Made by a program: the position numbers and the translations under genes. 64,000 nt of DNA from assembly GCA_029204225.1 (NCBI GenBank), contig CM055100.1, positions 29,824,149 through 29,888,148 on the forward strand, written 5' to 3'. The notes below the pieces were generated by a model, which saw only the letters and a list, made by a program, of their open reading frames with translations, was not told where the DNA came from and did no database searches. Below, one piece after another: positions 40,641 to 52,690 of the stretch. The number at the start of each line of letters is the position of its first letter. Position 1 is the stretch's first letter. This stretch comes from Diphasiastrum complanatum (taxonomy: Eukaryota; Streptophyta; Lycopodiopsida; Lycopodiales; Lycopodiaceae).

Positions 40641-43540
40641 ATGTCATCGAATCCCAGTTCCAGTTTTGAAGATCCTGAAGCAAGTAAGCTCGACATCCAA
40701 CTGTTCAAGTTAGATCTTACAGAGATGCAAACATGGTACCAGCGGGCGGAGTCTTTTTTCAAGGAAATTGAATTCCGGATCCCTAACCTGACAGGTTATC
40801 AAAGCCCGTACCTAGTACACATGGCCTATGCCGACTATCATGCAACGGCCAGGTCATGCCAACTCATAGTTCCACCTATCATGAATTATGTTTATAACGT
40901 ATCTTTTGTGGCAACCGACTTGCAAGCTTATGGGTTCTCGCGAGGACCAAATACTATCTCAAGGACACTCCACAAGATAGAGCAAATGACATACTTCAAG
41001 TAAATCGATCCCTCTGTGACCAAGTGGAAGAATAAGGATGGGTACAGAGTGGAAGCCATCAATGACCAGCAGCTCCAAGCAGCATGTGCCTATCTCACCA
41101 GGTGCTCACAAAAACCACGGACAAAAGTGTTGAGGGTACTTACCCATGTCCCTGTTTCACATGATGGCAGATTCATGACTGCATGCCCAAAACCTCTATG
41201 ATTGGGCACAGTTTGCTTTGAACTGCCTACATGACTGCATTAAGAACAAACAACCTATCATAGTATTGGGATTTCTTATGACATATATCACTCTTCACCA
41301 AGTACAGAATGGGCCAAAGCTTCAACAACAACTGCAGCTTGCGGACAAGGTATGGGACATCCCCATTGAGTCCAAAAAGTCCAAGCGTGCACGATCAAGA
41401 GCTACCTCCCCATCGGGATCCCAACCTAAAAGGATCAACACAAGTATACTCCCACTAGTACAGAGGCAAAAATCCAAAGCTCAAGAGGCCGATACCTCCA
41501 AGGCCCAGTTGCCTGACACACGGCAACAAAGAATGTACAAGAAGCTTCAAGCTGGGAGCACATCACCAGTGGGATCAGCTTCAGATGGTTCTCCCTTAGA
41601 TGATGGCAACTCATCCACGGCATCACAACAGCACTCATCACCCTCACTTGTCATTGACAGGGGTGATGGAGCAATGACATCAGCAATAGCCCAACAGATG
41701 CCCACCTCACACCCTGCTACTCCACCAGACGAAGTCACCACCCCACCCACATTAATTACCATGCCAACACCAACAACACGCCAACGGCACAAGGTCTGGG
41801 GGGGGGAGGAGTGGGGATATCCAGTCCCCAGGTCACGGAAGCAGCACAACAACCACAAGCCCAGCAAGTCCACACACTGGACACGTCATAATATTTTGAT
41901 GTTGTGGACCTGATGGAAATAAGCAACGACGAGCTAGAGAAGGAGAAACAGCCAGGAAGAAGTCTGACCCCTCCACTAACCACCACCACCACAACAGTTA
42001 CTAACATCATCCCTCCACTACCTCCACCTCCACCTCCATCTTCAACACTGACACAATGTTTATTTTTTGGTTTAGCCTCACCATCCCACACTCCAGATCA
42101 GTACCCAACTCTCACTAACCCTAAGAAGCTCACTAAAGTAGCCAAGCACTCGATGATAGGCCTATCTGAAACAAGCTACCACATGCATTGGTTGGTGAGC
42201 CAGTATCAAGTGCTCGAGAGCAAGGTCCAACATCAAGACCAAGAAATTGTGCGATATCAAAGGCTGGCCAAAGAAAATGATGAAGAGACAATGGAAACCA
42301 GATCCGTGATAGCTGGGCAGAAATCCACTTTGGAAGAGGTCCAGCAATACGTGCAAGGCCCAAGTAGGTGCTCAAGTAACAAAGCCACGGGACGATGATG
42401 GGAATGATGGAGCAGGGAATCAAGGCGGGCAAACCCACCCTCCAGAACTTTTCCCCGACCCCCTTCCACTTTCAACCCCTCCTCCTACTCTGCTTTCAAC
42501 TTTTTCGAAACATTCATTCCAACTTACCCGATTCTTTCATCTTCCCTCTCTCCATCGCCTCCTAGCAAAATAATGGGCCCATCAAAAGGCCCAACTGACA
42601 CCTACAAAGCCCGACGGGACGAGTTCCTCCAACAACTCCACTCCCCCGGTGCGGCGTATAACTTGCTGATCCCACCTCCTCTTAAACCTATCACCCCCGC
42701 ACCCCTCTCTCCAGATCATTCCATCCCTGACCTTCCAGAGACTAACACAGACATTGGAGGAGATGATGACTTCCTGGCAGATCAACCAGAGATAAGAAGG
42801 TTCTTGCCTAGACAAGACACGAGCGCAACTGAGCCGTCTACAAGTGAGTGAGCAAAAGAGAAAGATACGGGCACCAAGGCCCTAGATGATTATTTGGCAA
42901 GGCCATCCCAGCCGCGTAGGACAACTTCCCCTACCAGGCCCAGAGGCAAATTGGCTGATACAAGGGAATCAGAAAAGTTTGAAAGAAAATACCCTCCCAA
43001 CATGAGGGGAGGCAAAGAAGACATTGATCAAAGCCAATACTCCACCAGGGCCGAGATCATTGTCGCATTGCAACCGCAACCAGAATGGCAGAATAAGGTC
43101 CTGAAGGATAGCAAGCGACTTCAAGAATATTTGAAAGCACCGGCTTGGAAGCGAGTGGATCCTTTCTACATGCCACTCAAATGCAGACACCCATGGCCGG
43201 TGGAAAAGCCGCGAGTAGAGTTGGTAAACTGTCTAGTCATCTCAAGAATTTCAGAGAGAACCACCTCGGATGATCTAAGGTCAAGCATAAATACAAATCA
43301 AGTGTCGATCTTTGCGTGCAGGAAAGTGCCAAATATTGCAGATCCATGGCCTTTTTGATGCAGCAAGAGTGTTTCTGGGATCGAGGCCTGGAGCCCATCA
43401 AAATCAACCCAAATGGAGCCTTCATGTCGTCACGCTATGTGACCATGGTGGAAGACTGGCAGGAAATGGGCTTCGTGGAGAAAATAAGAGAATATCTGGG
43501 GCCTCTCAATTTCGAAAGTAAGCTCCACTTCTAGGTTTTT
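40641..43540 (+). pseudogene. Large proline-rich open frame, function unknown
   Basis: A chain of plus-strand frames, mostly in one register: 40641-41003 (MSSNPSSSFEDPEASKLDIQ), read on past one stop to 41201, a shifted part at 41218-41913, then 41904-42398, 42573-42851 and 42894-43358. Together they suggest an ancestral protein of roughly 900 residues: an N-terminal globular part, a middle rich in Pro, Ser, Thr and Gln, a short coiled-coil-like stretch (EEVQQYVQ) and a charged C-terminal part (RLQEYLKAPAWKRVDPFY). I recognise no domain. Extra large frames of this kind occur in some plant gypsy elements, but that is inference. Codon composition is richer in GC than the flanks. It is broken by at least three stops or shifts. 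Confidence 0.5.
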
Positions 43541-43784
43541 GAGGCCCTAAGACGAAAGATGGGCGAACGAAAGCAGACGGCACGATGACGAGGCGAGCAG
43601 GACTAGGAAGAAGTCCTCAAGAGGGCTGGTATGTAGCGGCCAATTGAGAGACTTTCAATTTTGAAGAATAAGTTTTGCGGACAATAAGCACCTGGTTTTA
43701 AGGAAGTGAATGAAGATCCACACTTTTTCAAGTGCCAAGCGGAAGACATCACCGGTGTTGCAGTGGGTCCTGCAACAGATTAGG

Positions 43785-44824
43785 GGTGGATAATGCTACC
43801 AAATTCTAGAGAATCCCCAGATGCCGAGCCAAGCTGAAGACACAAGTTATATCTCACCCATGACCAAGGAGGTCTCAGAAGGAGGAGAGCAGAAGGAAGT
43901 ACCAGCTAGGAAGATAGTGAGTTATCTATGTGAGCCTACATGGTGTATCCCAAAGAAGGAATGACCATGTAGGAGCTAGTCATATTTCCTAAGCTTTGTA
44001 AATAAATGTAGACCCCCCCCTTAAATTAGTTAGAGTGAGCCACCTTTTGATGGTGACCTTTAGTGGAAGGGCAAATTCCACATGTAGTTTCTAATTGGTG
44101 GAATTGCCACTTGGGCTCAACATGGGCAGCCTTCTTACTTATTTAAGGGCTCTCCTCTCTTGTGAGGGAGTTTTGAATGTATTGTCAAGTTCTCTTGAGC
44201 AAATAAAAAGGATCCTCCACAAGTTCTTGATAATTGCTAAGCTCCTTGTTCATGGCAATGTTCTTGAGTGAAATTTCTATGAGCATGCTTGAATTCCTTG
44301 CATTGTGGATTCTTGTTTTCTAGTTTCTTGCTTAGTTGTGGATTAGAATTCACTTCTTGTTTATGGAATAAGGTAGAAATCAGCATTCAAGTAAACTAAA
44401 ATAGGCTGGAATAGTGGTGTAGATCTTGCATACTCTCTTACTTTCCAGTTCTTGATTGTTCTTGGGCATTCTAACCATCAAGAAATGAGTGTTTCTTGAT
44501 TTTTGGATAGTCAAATGTTGTTAGGAATCTAGTTTCTTCTTTCTTGTTCAGTAGTTGATCTAGTTCTTGATTGATTTCTGATTCAATAGATAGTGGTAGG
44601 TCTGCTCCCTGTGATCCTCTTGAGCTAAAGATGGTTACATGGTTGGTTCCTGCATGTAGTTGAGCATCGGAACTATGTCTCCCACTGACAGGCTGAGAAA
44701 TCCATATTGAAATCGGAGTAATGCTTCTGCTTGTAACTATTCTAATAAGAAGAAAAACCATAAAGAACCGTAACTAAAGAAGAGGTAAAGAAAACCAAGA
44801 ACCGCCAAAAAGAATATGTGAACA
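43785..44824 (+). repeat. LTR-like segment inside the insertion
   Basis: TTAGGGGTGGATAA near 43780-43794 could be a polypurine tract. A TATA-like TTATTTAAGG lies near 44137, followed by a pyrimidine patch (CTCTCCTCTCTTG) and AATAAAAAGG near 44204. The end of the segment, 44640-44785, resembles the leader of copia G at 20425-20585. No partner LTR is found on the left side. Confidence 0.35.
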
Positions 44825-45755
44825 CCCCCCAAAAAGTGATGGGTAGAGATGCATCAAGTCTTAAAGACTTTGCACATTCACAAAGACTCCTATTTTTCCT
44901 CTCGGCCACCCCATTTTGTTGGGGGGTGTAAGGACAAGTGAGTTCTCTCTTAATGCCATTGATCTCACAAAAGTCTCTCATCTTGTTGGAGATATACTCT
45001 CCTCCATTATCACATCTTAGAACTTTAATGCAAGATCTAAGTTGCTTTTCCACTAGAGACTTAAACTTTACAAAAGGTTCATATACAAGGCTTTTCTTAG
45101 GCAAATTCCAAGTGTATCTAGTACAATCATCTATAAAAGTCACATACATTAAAGCACCTCCATTACTTTCATGAGAAAAAGTATGTACATCCAAATGGAT
45201 AAGATCTAAAGGTGAGTTAGATCTTGTTAAAGATCTCTTGTAGAAAGTTTTGTGTGACTTTGCAAGGCCACATGCCTCACATACTTTGCCACACTTCTTG
45301 AAAGCTCTTGGTAGGCCAAGAGCTAGCTCCTTTGATGCCATGGATTCCATTGATTGAAGATTAGGATGGCCCAATCTTTTGTGCCAAAGCTCCACTTGAG
45401 TCAACTCCTCCCTAACCATATTCACACTTTCAATAGCCACATTAGCATCCAACTTAAAAAGCCTTCCTTGCTTAATGCCACTAGCTATGCACTTATCATT
45501 TTTCAAGATGGAACACACTCCATTCTTGAAATGTACATCTAGTCCATTGTCCATTAATTGACCAGCATTAAGCATGTTTTTTTGTAATGGATGGAACATA
45601 CAAAACATTATCAAGATCTATCCTCTTAGATGATCCCAAGCATAATGGAATAGATCCTATGCCATCTATCTTGCATTCTTGATCACTAGCAGTGTAGATT
45701 AATTTCTTAGAATCATTACAAGAAAGTAGATAAGAAAAATAATGCTTGTTGAATG
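44825..45755 (-). pseudogene. Ty1/copia protease end and integrase, split element
   Basis: The minus strand from about 45755 begins in the protease region (ASDQECKIDGIGSIPLCLG), then the pre-integrase [61 protein letters not shown] and QQNGVAERKNRSLCECAKS. It ends at LPITFWG where the 4.8-kb insertion begins. The first catalytic Asp block reads HLDV, which keeps its Asp. About 260 codons are open apart from one frameshift near 45580. The remainder lies at 39301-40013. Confidence 0.92.
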
Positions 45756-46468
45756 AGCAATACACCAGACGACTATTCAATCTGGCAAAAGATACTGATC
45801 TACTGAGCCCAGAGACCATAATGCAGAACTATTATATCAGATTACTCGAAAAGATCAAATCTGGTAAAAATAAGTTTACATCCTACACTTCATTGTCACA
45901 AATCTATCCAGATGTCATCATTATGGAGAATCTTATTTTGAAGAAGAGGGTAGATCACTCCTATCCAAACGTAGAGATATTGAATGGAGAATCAAAAAAA
46001 TCTAAAGGTTTCATGCTAGTCGAGCAGACAAGGGCAGAAGGCTACGAATCACTAGGGAGTGCAATAGATTCAAGCAGATCAGGTGCAACAAACAACCAAG
46101 AGCCAGGTACTTCAAGTTTCAACTGTCGGCAAGCTTATGCTCACAAAGTAAAGATTTTTAAGAAAGACCAATGTGCATATTGCTTTGAGGATCATTCAAG
46201 TACAAGATTTTCAATCAAGAATCAGCACTTCTTACAAAGACAAAATGAGGAGCAGAAGGTCCAACAATCAGATACAAGAGTTCAAGGGTCCGAAGAAGAA
46301 TCAAGCCGACAAGGAGCTCACCAAAGGGATGGATGTCAAATTGATCCATCTAAATCACCAGTTTCTTCAACAACCAATGGCAAGGTGGAAGTATTGGTCA
46401 TATCATCTTGCATGTCTTTGAACTCCAAGGAAGACCACATAGCCTACCAGTTTATTTTGTGGAATTAA
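45746..46468 (+). CDS. Gag-like open frame with CCH motif
   Basis: An open frame of 240 codons, the longest plus-strand frame in this half of the window. Its first residues overlap the end of the opposing copia, so the true start is unknown. It contains QCAYCFEDHSSTRF near residues 145-160, a CX2CX4H cluster with Phe where the last Cys of a zinc knuckle would be, and a polar Gln/Ser/Glu-rich tail. A gag remnant of a gypsy-type element is my best guess. A second frame at 46173-46421 continues the reading after a shift. Confidence 0.4.
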   Translation: MLNEQYTRRLFNLAKDTDLLSPETIMQNYYIRLLEKIKSGKNKFTSYTSLSQIYPDVIIMENLILKKRVDHSYPNVEILNGESKKSKGFMLVEQTRAEGYESLGSAIDSSRSGATNNQEPGTSSFNCRQAYAHKVKIFKKDQCAYCFEDHSSTRFSIKNQHFLQRQNEEQKVQQSDTRVQGSEEESSRQGAHQRDGCQIDPSKSPVSSTTNGKVEVLVISSCMSLNSKEDHIAYQFILWN

Positions 46469-46559
46469 GGGAAATCTATTACTAGTGCATGCCTATCAAC
46501 TTAGAGGAGATGGTATATTGTGTGAAAATGGTCAACTAGTCTCGACATTTTATTTGGAA

Positions 46560-47030
46560 TTTTTGGAGGCCAAAATGAAATCTCAACTTAGAGATAGTTT
46601 CATATTTGTCAATAAAGGCCTAAAGGTTTTTGGTTAAGTACCTAGAAGTTTTCATTTTAGGGCATACTTAGGGAAAGTGTCTAAATGACATATTGGCTGT
46701 TATAAATAGTTGTACTTGCATGGAGAACAGATTATTGTTTTCTCTTATGATGTGAAGAATTCATCTTTGTTGATCCTATGTCCATCTCTTATGGTTTTCT
46801 CATGATATCTTGAGTTTCTATGTATAGAATGTTGATTTTCTTGTTGATCTAGCTTTCACACGTGTGGAGTACTATACTGTACTGATGTTGTACAGACAAG
46901 AAAAATACTAAGTCATATCTAAGTGGTTATGATCAAATATTGAAGCATTTCTAAATTTTAGCATGCATAAAGTAGTGATTTCTATGTTGTTGATGAATCT
47001 AGATATTACACCATCCATTAATGGTTTAGG
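46560..47030 (+). repeat. LTR segment with TATA box and CACACGTGTG
   Basis: TATAAATA at 46701-46708 is followed 150 bp later by CACACGTGTG (46857-46866) within the same block that recurs at 39160-39310 (GAATGTTGATTTT...GTTGATCTAG). Boundaries are uncertain. Confidence 0.6.
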
Positions 47031-47042
47031 TGGAAGTTAGAG

Positions 47043-47465
47043 GTGATATCATTACCCTCTTTCTCAAGCGAAGAATGGATTCCTCCGGATTCTACCATAG
47101 TAGAGAGCTTCCGATCAAGGTTTTTTATTGACATTCAAAACTCTATGAAATGTAGCACATGTTCAAAAAACAATAGATTGCACTGGTTTATGCCTTTTGC
47201 AATATTTGTAGATTTTTTTGTTGAATGTAATATTTGTAGAACAACGACAATGTTTATTTTTAATGATTTAACAAACGAAATGTTATTAGATGATCAATGG
47301 GATAAAAAGAGTGATGGCAATATCGAGTGCATAGTTTATAGATCGTCAATGAAATTTAGATATCATATAGAAAAACAAATGCTTTCTTTAACTTTTTATT
47401 GTAGAAGATGGTCCAAAGTTGGCAATGAATGGAAAGCCATTGGATCAAAATCTTACGTTGAATAA
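47043..47465 (+). CDS. 140-codon open frame with two CxxC pairs
   Basis: Uninterrupted frame beginning MISLPSFSSEEWIPPDST. Residues 38-72 hold CSTCSKNN and ECNICRTT, two CxxC pairs spaced 25-30 residues apart as in a zinc ribbon. The tail is rich in Lys, Arg and Trp. I do not recognise the family. A single-exon remnant of a captured host gene, or a DNA-transposon accessory protein with a zinc ribbon, are possibilities; neither is shown. It directly follows an LTR leader. Confidence 0.3.
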   Translation: MISLPSFSSEEWIPPDSTIVESFRSRFFIDIQNSMKCSTCSKNNRLHWFMPFAIFVDFFVECNICRTTTMFIFNDLTNEMLLDDQWDKKSDGNIECIVYRSSMKFRYHIEKQMLSLTFYCRRWSKVGNEWKAIGSKSYVE

Positions 47466-48945
47466 TCAAGATCAAACATAAATCGAAGTGAAGCAAAATG
47501 ATTCCACTATTACAACAATTGAGGTGGAGAAAAGTTGGACATTGAATCACATTCGATTAGAGCTTAGTTTGCTACAATATGATATTCCTGAACACTTTTG
47601 TTTTCGAGTCAATGAGAGCTTGGTATGTGTATGTGTGTTTTCTTTAATACACATTTGAAATGACTTTCAATGAGTTTACTTGAGCTTATTTTAGTGTTTT
47701 CACTATTTTGCGCTTGCATTTAAAATTATTCCAATGTTGGTATTGTTTAGCAAGTTTCTTTGATGTACATGTAAGACCAAGACAAGAAAATTGTATACAG
47801 TGCAAGGATTTAAATATAAGCATAGAAATTGTCGAAACCGCATAAACATTATTACACAAACATATTATCATCAAGATACTGGAAGTTGAGAAATTCACCT
47901 CACGTATATTAACATTTGGAGTTTGCATCATATACCAATCCAAGAATGATTTAACATTCCAGATGGAAAGCCATTCATAGCTGAATGCATTGTGTTGTTG
48001 TGAAGACAGATTACAGCAAAAAATTCTTAAATTATAATTCAGCATAATTTTAAATTGCATGCTAAATAAAAAAATCAGTGAGAAGATCCTTTTATCTTTG
48101 CATCAACAATCTCCATATTAGTATTTACATTCAGCCCATCTGGCCTGGGCAATAGCTCCACCATCCTCTTGTACAAGAGTCAACAATGGAATGAGTGGCA
48201 TTCACAGAATTCATTTTCATGCACACAGGCGTGCAACTTCTAGTAGAATCCACTTTTAAAGATATTACATGCAAGTTCCAATGTGTGCTGCCAATAAATG
48301 ACAAGCAATGAATGACTAGGATTTATAAGAGTTTCCAAAAAACAAATCTTATAAAAAAAAATTATCTTACTCTACATAGTATGGAATGATGAAGATGGTT
48401 GTCTCCTCGCTTATGTGCTTGAAGAGCCTTCTAGCTTTCCTCTCTCGATGCAACCGATGCCCAAAAAATGGAGATACAACACAAATCTCCTTGGTGATTG
48501 TATATGTGTATTTATGTAATTACTATACACACTCAGCTTCAACGACTGTGTCTGAGATATGGGAGGTCTTCTCCTTTAGCTCCTTACAATGCTTGTCTTT
48601 GTTGGATTTATCTCCTCTACTCTCGTAAATCCCATGTTAATCTAGTTTCATTCATTGCTGCATATTTACTCACATTTTTGCGTAGCTCAACTACCAAAGA
48701 CGAGTAACTGAAGATGGTCGACATATCGAAGTTGGATGAACTATCGAGTAGACCCAACCTGGTCGACATATCGGAGAAGCCCAACTTATCGACCTCACGC
48801 TCATCCTCTGTATTGTGCAACTGACTTGAAAATGATAGTAACCACGATCTTCTCCCTGACGGCGCAACGGCTCCACGCCATCTCTTGTACACTTATCTAC
48901 ATAAATGTAAATAGCACATAGATTATCTAACTAATACACATGCAA
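47466..48945. other. Unassigned sequence
   Basis: AT-rich to 48400. A 91-codon minus-strand frame at 48617-48892 is more GC-balanced, and its plus strand repeats GGTCGACATATCG twice (near 48717 and 48760). No family recognised. Confidence 0.35.
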
Positions 48946-49349
48946 TTGATCAATGATGAAGAACATGGATTATTGAATTCGATGAGACAAACACAGTAGA
49001 TGCCTTCATGCATTGATTCTTCTCTTCAAACGGATCGTCAGTAATAAGCTCATAGCTTTCATAGTTTGTAGTTAGCTTTGTGAGCATGTGGTTTCGTCCG
49101 CTATTGTATTATGCTCACCTGCATCGTTACAATCAATTTGAATAAAGTGCTGTCTAGTATTGGTTCAGGTTCTATCAGTATTTGCAATGCTTTCCACTCT
49201 CTATCTAACCTTGAGATTGCTTTGTCTTATTGTCTACTCTTGCTTCCGCTATTACCGCACACCTAGCTCTAAACTTAATTTTATTATTGTGTTTGCCTAT
49301 TATTACCAATAGTGCACGCACCGAGGGAACTTCTCACACTTCCCCAGCA
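48946..49349 (+). repeat. LTR 3' part before a primer site
   Basis: Sequence immediately upstream of the primer site ends ACTTCCCCAGCA. The left end is not determined. Confidence 0.5.
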
Positions 49350-49361
49350 TGGTATCAGAGC
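49350..49361 (+). other. Primer binding site, initiator tRNA-Met
   Basis: TGGTATCAGAGC, an exact copia-type primer site, 210 bp before the gag start. Confidence 0.9.
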
Positions 49362-49570
49362 AATAGGTTACTATTCTTTGATTATTTAGAGCTTTAATAT
49401 CAGAAACCATCTGATTACTTAAGCAGTTTTATGTTAGAGCTATTAAGCTTCCCACAAAAAATGATCCTACTAGCTGATAGGATAACTGTTTTCTTGTTCT
49501 ATAGCTTAACACTAGATTCTCATACTTAAGTCATTAATAGTTACTACTATCATCTAGACTAATCTTGCAC

Positions 49571-51316
49571 ATGGATTTCCAAGGGAAATCCAGTCCTGTC
49601 ATGGACAAGCTTGATGGAGCCAATTACCATTTGTAAAAATTTAAGATGAGGACTATGCTAATGGCTAAGGAGTTGTATGACGTTGTTATAGGTACAGAGG
49701 CAAGACCCGAGGCCGACGACGCTGCAATCTCCCGATGAAAACTGAAGGATGGAAAAGCTTTTGTGCTAATCATCCTCAACATCTGCAAATTGGCCATGTG
49801 TCCGAAGCTCAGACATCCAAGGAAGTCTAGGACATTTTGAGCACATTATATGAAGTGTGAGATATAGCTTCCAAGCTACATCTTAAGAATAAATTTTACT
49901 CCCTCAAGATGGCAAATGGTGATTCCCTTCATAATCACATCAACCAGTCCAAGAAGTTGCTAAAGAAAATGGCCGCTGTCGGATATGTCATCAACGATCA
50001 AGACGCAATAATGACACTGCTATCAAGCTTGTCAAGCTCATATGACAATTGGGTGAGACCATGATGACACACCCCGAACTGACTCTTTCAAGAGTTATCA
50101 CAATGTTGTTGCAAGAAGACTCTCAAAGGAAAGAAGCCTCCAATTCCTCAACTGTTGACTCTCATGCCCTATACACCAACAAAGGCTTGAAGTCATCAAA
50201 GAAAGATCGGAGACCGACACATTGTCACGAGCAGTCGAATCAGCTGACAATGAAGAAGCTGTTATGTAGATACTACAAGCATTCCAACCACGAGATCCAA
50301 GATTGTCGGATACTACAGGCAAAGAATAGCAGCAAAGAACAGTCGAATCAAGTGGCAAATGCAACTGTAGAAGCTCCACAGCCTAGTCAAGAATTGTATA
50401 ATGATGCCTTCAAGAAGCATCCAACGACAACTCTTGGTTTCTTGATTCTAGTGTCACACAGCATATGACCAGCCATATCGACTATTTTGAGAATTATACG
50501 TCTGAAAGTACCAAATGATATGTTCACCTTGGTGACAATAGCACTCAAGCTATCAAAGGTGAAGTAAGATTGAGCTTTGCCAAATGATCAATGTAAGCTA
50601 CTTTCAAATGTCCTTCATGTACCAAATTTGTCTACAAATCTGCTCTCTGTTAGTAGAATTACAGATCTAGGACATAAAGTAGAATTTGAATATGATCAAT
50701 GTAAAGTAGTCGATAGGATAGGCAAGATCCTAGCACTCGAAAAGAGGCATGGATACTTGTATAGATCAAGTCATTGCTTTTCTGCCTCTAGTCAAGCACT
50801 TAGTACTTCTATTCAGATAAATAAAAGCTTACTTTGGCATTATAGACTGTCATTTGAATCATGCTTCTGTACAGCAAATGTCTAAGCAATCCATTGTTCT
50901 TGATCTCGATTATCCTGACAAGAAAGTCAAATTACCTATATGTCAAGACTGTCTAGTCGGTAAACAGACCAGGCAACCATTTAGATCAAGCCATCAGCAT
51001 ACTGCTAGAGGATTACTAGATGTTGTACATATAGATATCTGTGGCCCAATGAAGAATCCTTCATTGAAGGATGCAAAGTAATTTTTTATAACTTTTATTG
51101 ATGAATTTTCCAGAAGAACTATGGTATATTTTATTAAGAAGAATCAGAAGCTTTCAATTTCTTCAGAATCTTCAAGGAGCATACAGAGAAAGAGACTGGC
51201 AAATATATTAAGGCCCTGAGGTCCGATAATGGTGGAGAGTACATCTCTATCGAGTTCAAGGAGTACTGCCAGAGCCAAGGCATTGAACATTAGTTTATCA
51301 CTTCTTATTCACCTCA
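49571..51316 (+). pseudogene. Ty1/copia gag-PR-INT, 5' half
   Basis: Gag starts MDFQGKSSPVMDKLDGANYH. Many stops and shifts. The zinc knuckle near 50270 has lost a Cys (CRYYKHSNHEIQDC). The protease reads LDSSVTQHMTSHIDYF near 50450, where the Gly of DSG is lost. Pre-integrase and integrase follow: HASVQQMSKQS, CQDCLVGKQTRQPF, DVVHIDICGP near 51030, FITFIDEFSRRTMVYF, and [11 protein letters not shown] near 51220. Everything after TSYSPQ at 51316 is missing. Another LTR on the minus strand follows. Confidence 0.88.
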
Positions 51317-51339
51317 GTTCACTATATTCTAGAAGGAAA

Positions 51340-52690
51340 GCACCAATTATTCCCATCTCACTAATGAATTCTACAAACAAATGCACATAAATTGGTTTTG
51401 ATTTGATCCTAGAAACTCACAAAGGTCTCCCTTGTAGTGATTCTCTCAAATTTGGCTTCTAGCTCTCTCAATGGACAGTTCTAACACTTCCTCACAAAGA
51501 TGAAATGAAGATGAGATGAGATTCTATCAAGCTACAATCAAATCAAGTCAATTTTGGCTATTTTTGGACAAAAAATGACTAAACACTTGCTCCTCCTTGA
51601 TGGTTTTTCAAGACCTGTTAAACACTTTAAGAGGGCTTCATCGTAGCATCAATTAATTAGATTTAATGATACAAAGTCAAATCCAATCAATGGCATGCAA
51701 ACATTGATGCTTTTTCCTAGATCTAGCACCAAAAATCTCATCAAGATCAATCACTATGAATTTTTATGGATTTAATGAAAAATGAAAATTATTTTGAGGT
51801 ATAGAATTGTCCACAATGTGAACAGTACGGATTCTGACCTTGATCTAATTTGATCCACAAATCTCCACTTTTACATCCAATTTCTAGTAGGCCTTCCAAT
51901 ACTAGCTTTTTGCACCAAAAACTTGCTAATTTTGGATTGTACACAAGATCAATGATTTTCTCTTGTACTTCATTTTGATAGCATTCCAAAGTATAATACT
52001 TTGGAGTATAATACTTTGGACCTTACTTGAGTCTATTAATGACTCACAAGATAAATTGATTGTTTGAATCTAAAACAAATGCAAACTAGACACACAAAAT
52101 TGAGATCTAGTCTGACAATTTTACATGCATCAACCAAGAGCAATCTAAAATCATTAATCAAAAGTGATGATCACCCCACACACATGTGATACAATACACA
52201 GTATGGCCTTTAGATAGCAAATGATGTTAAGAACACTTAGTTTTTACTTAGATTTAAAAGAAATCAAAGTACATAGTGTAGAAGGTCAAGTTTGCCAATG
52301 AGCTCTCAAAAATATTCGAAGGCATTACTGTGGAGAAATGGTAATACATAGAAAGCCTCTTTCCCACCTCGAGTTAGGTGAAAACCCAGCATGTAATAAG
52401 GAAGTTAATTGAGCTTTCTTGCCCTAATTTTCCATTCTAGCCTGATCCTTGAGTCTTGCCATGTAGGTGGCTAGATTGATCAACCTACTCCATAAATCTA
52501 GGAATTTGGTCCTACAATGTAGGAACCACTACCAAACAAACTTGACCAACTTTTTAGACATGATCTAAGCTACTCTAGTGTAGATTCCCACGTGGCACTA
52601 TGGCCTCACATGTGTGGGACCCACCAATGTACATGTTTACAGGGTTTAACATAAGTAGATTTTTCATTTTAGGTATTTTTTTTCACTTGG
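51340..52690 (-). repeat. LTR-like region related to the element A LTR
   Basis: On the minus strand it shows CCCACACATGTGAGG (near 52603-52617), CCACGTGG (52589-52596), a TAGGACC/GGTCCTA region and CACATGTG near 52182-52189, in an order like the element A LTR. Ends are not determined. It may contain more than one insertion. Confidence 0.4.
51985..52020. other. Palindrome with partial duplication
   Basis: TCCAAAGTAT, one A, then ATACTTTGGA (51985-52005) form perfect 10-bp arms. The right arm is repeated 15 bp further on. Confidence 0.7.

Larger units (their letters stand above)
40014..44824. mobile_element. Nested insertion of about 4.8 kb, type unresolved
   Basis: Interrupts a copia integrase exactly within the WGEAI codons. 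A run of C is split: three on the left, six on the right, consistent with a short target duplication of uncertain length. The ends are loosely inverted (plus-strand GTTACACTATTG on the left, minus-strand TGTTCACATATTC on the right). Inside lie a G-poor leader (40014-40640), a 24/25-bp minisatellite, a long degenerate open frame and an LTR-like segment. No transposase, RT or integrase is seen, so it is probably non-autonomous. Confidence 0.6.

Noticed and set aside
41547-42091. Minus-strand Gly/Val-rich frames
   Set aside because: Antisense of the proline-rich plus-strand frames; low-complexity composition explains them.
47043-47465. Replication protein A or Helitron assignment for the CxxC frame
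   Set aside because: The CxxC spacing fits loosely, but sequence around it does not match the family as I know it and no Helitron ends were seen.
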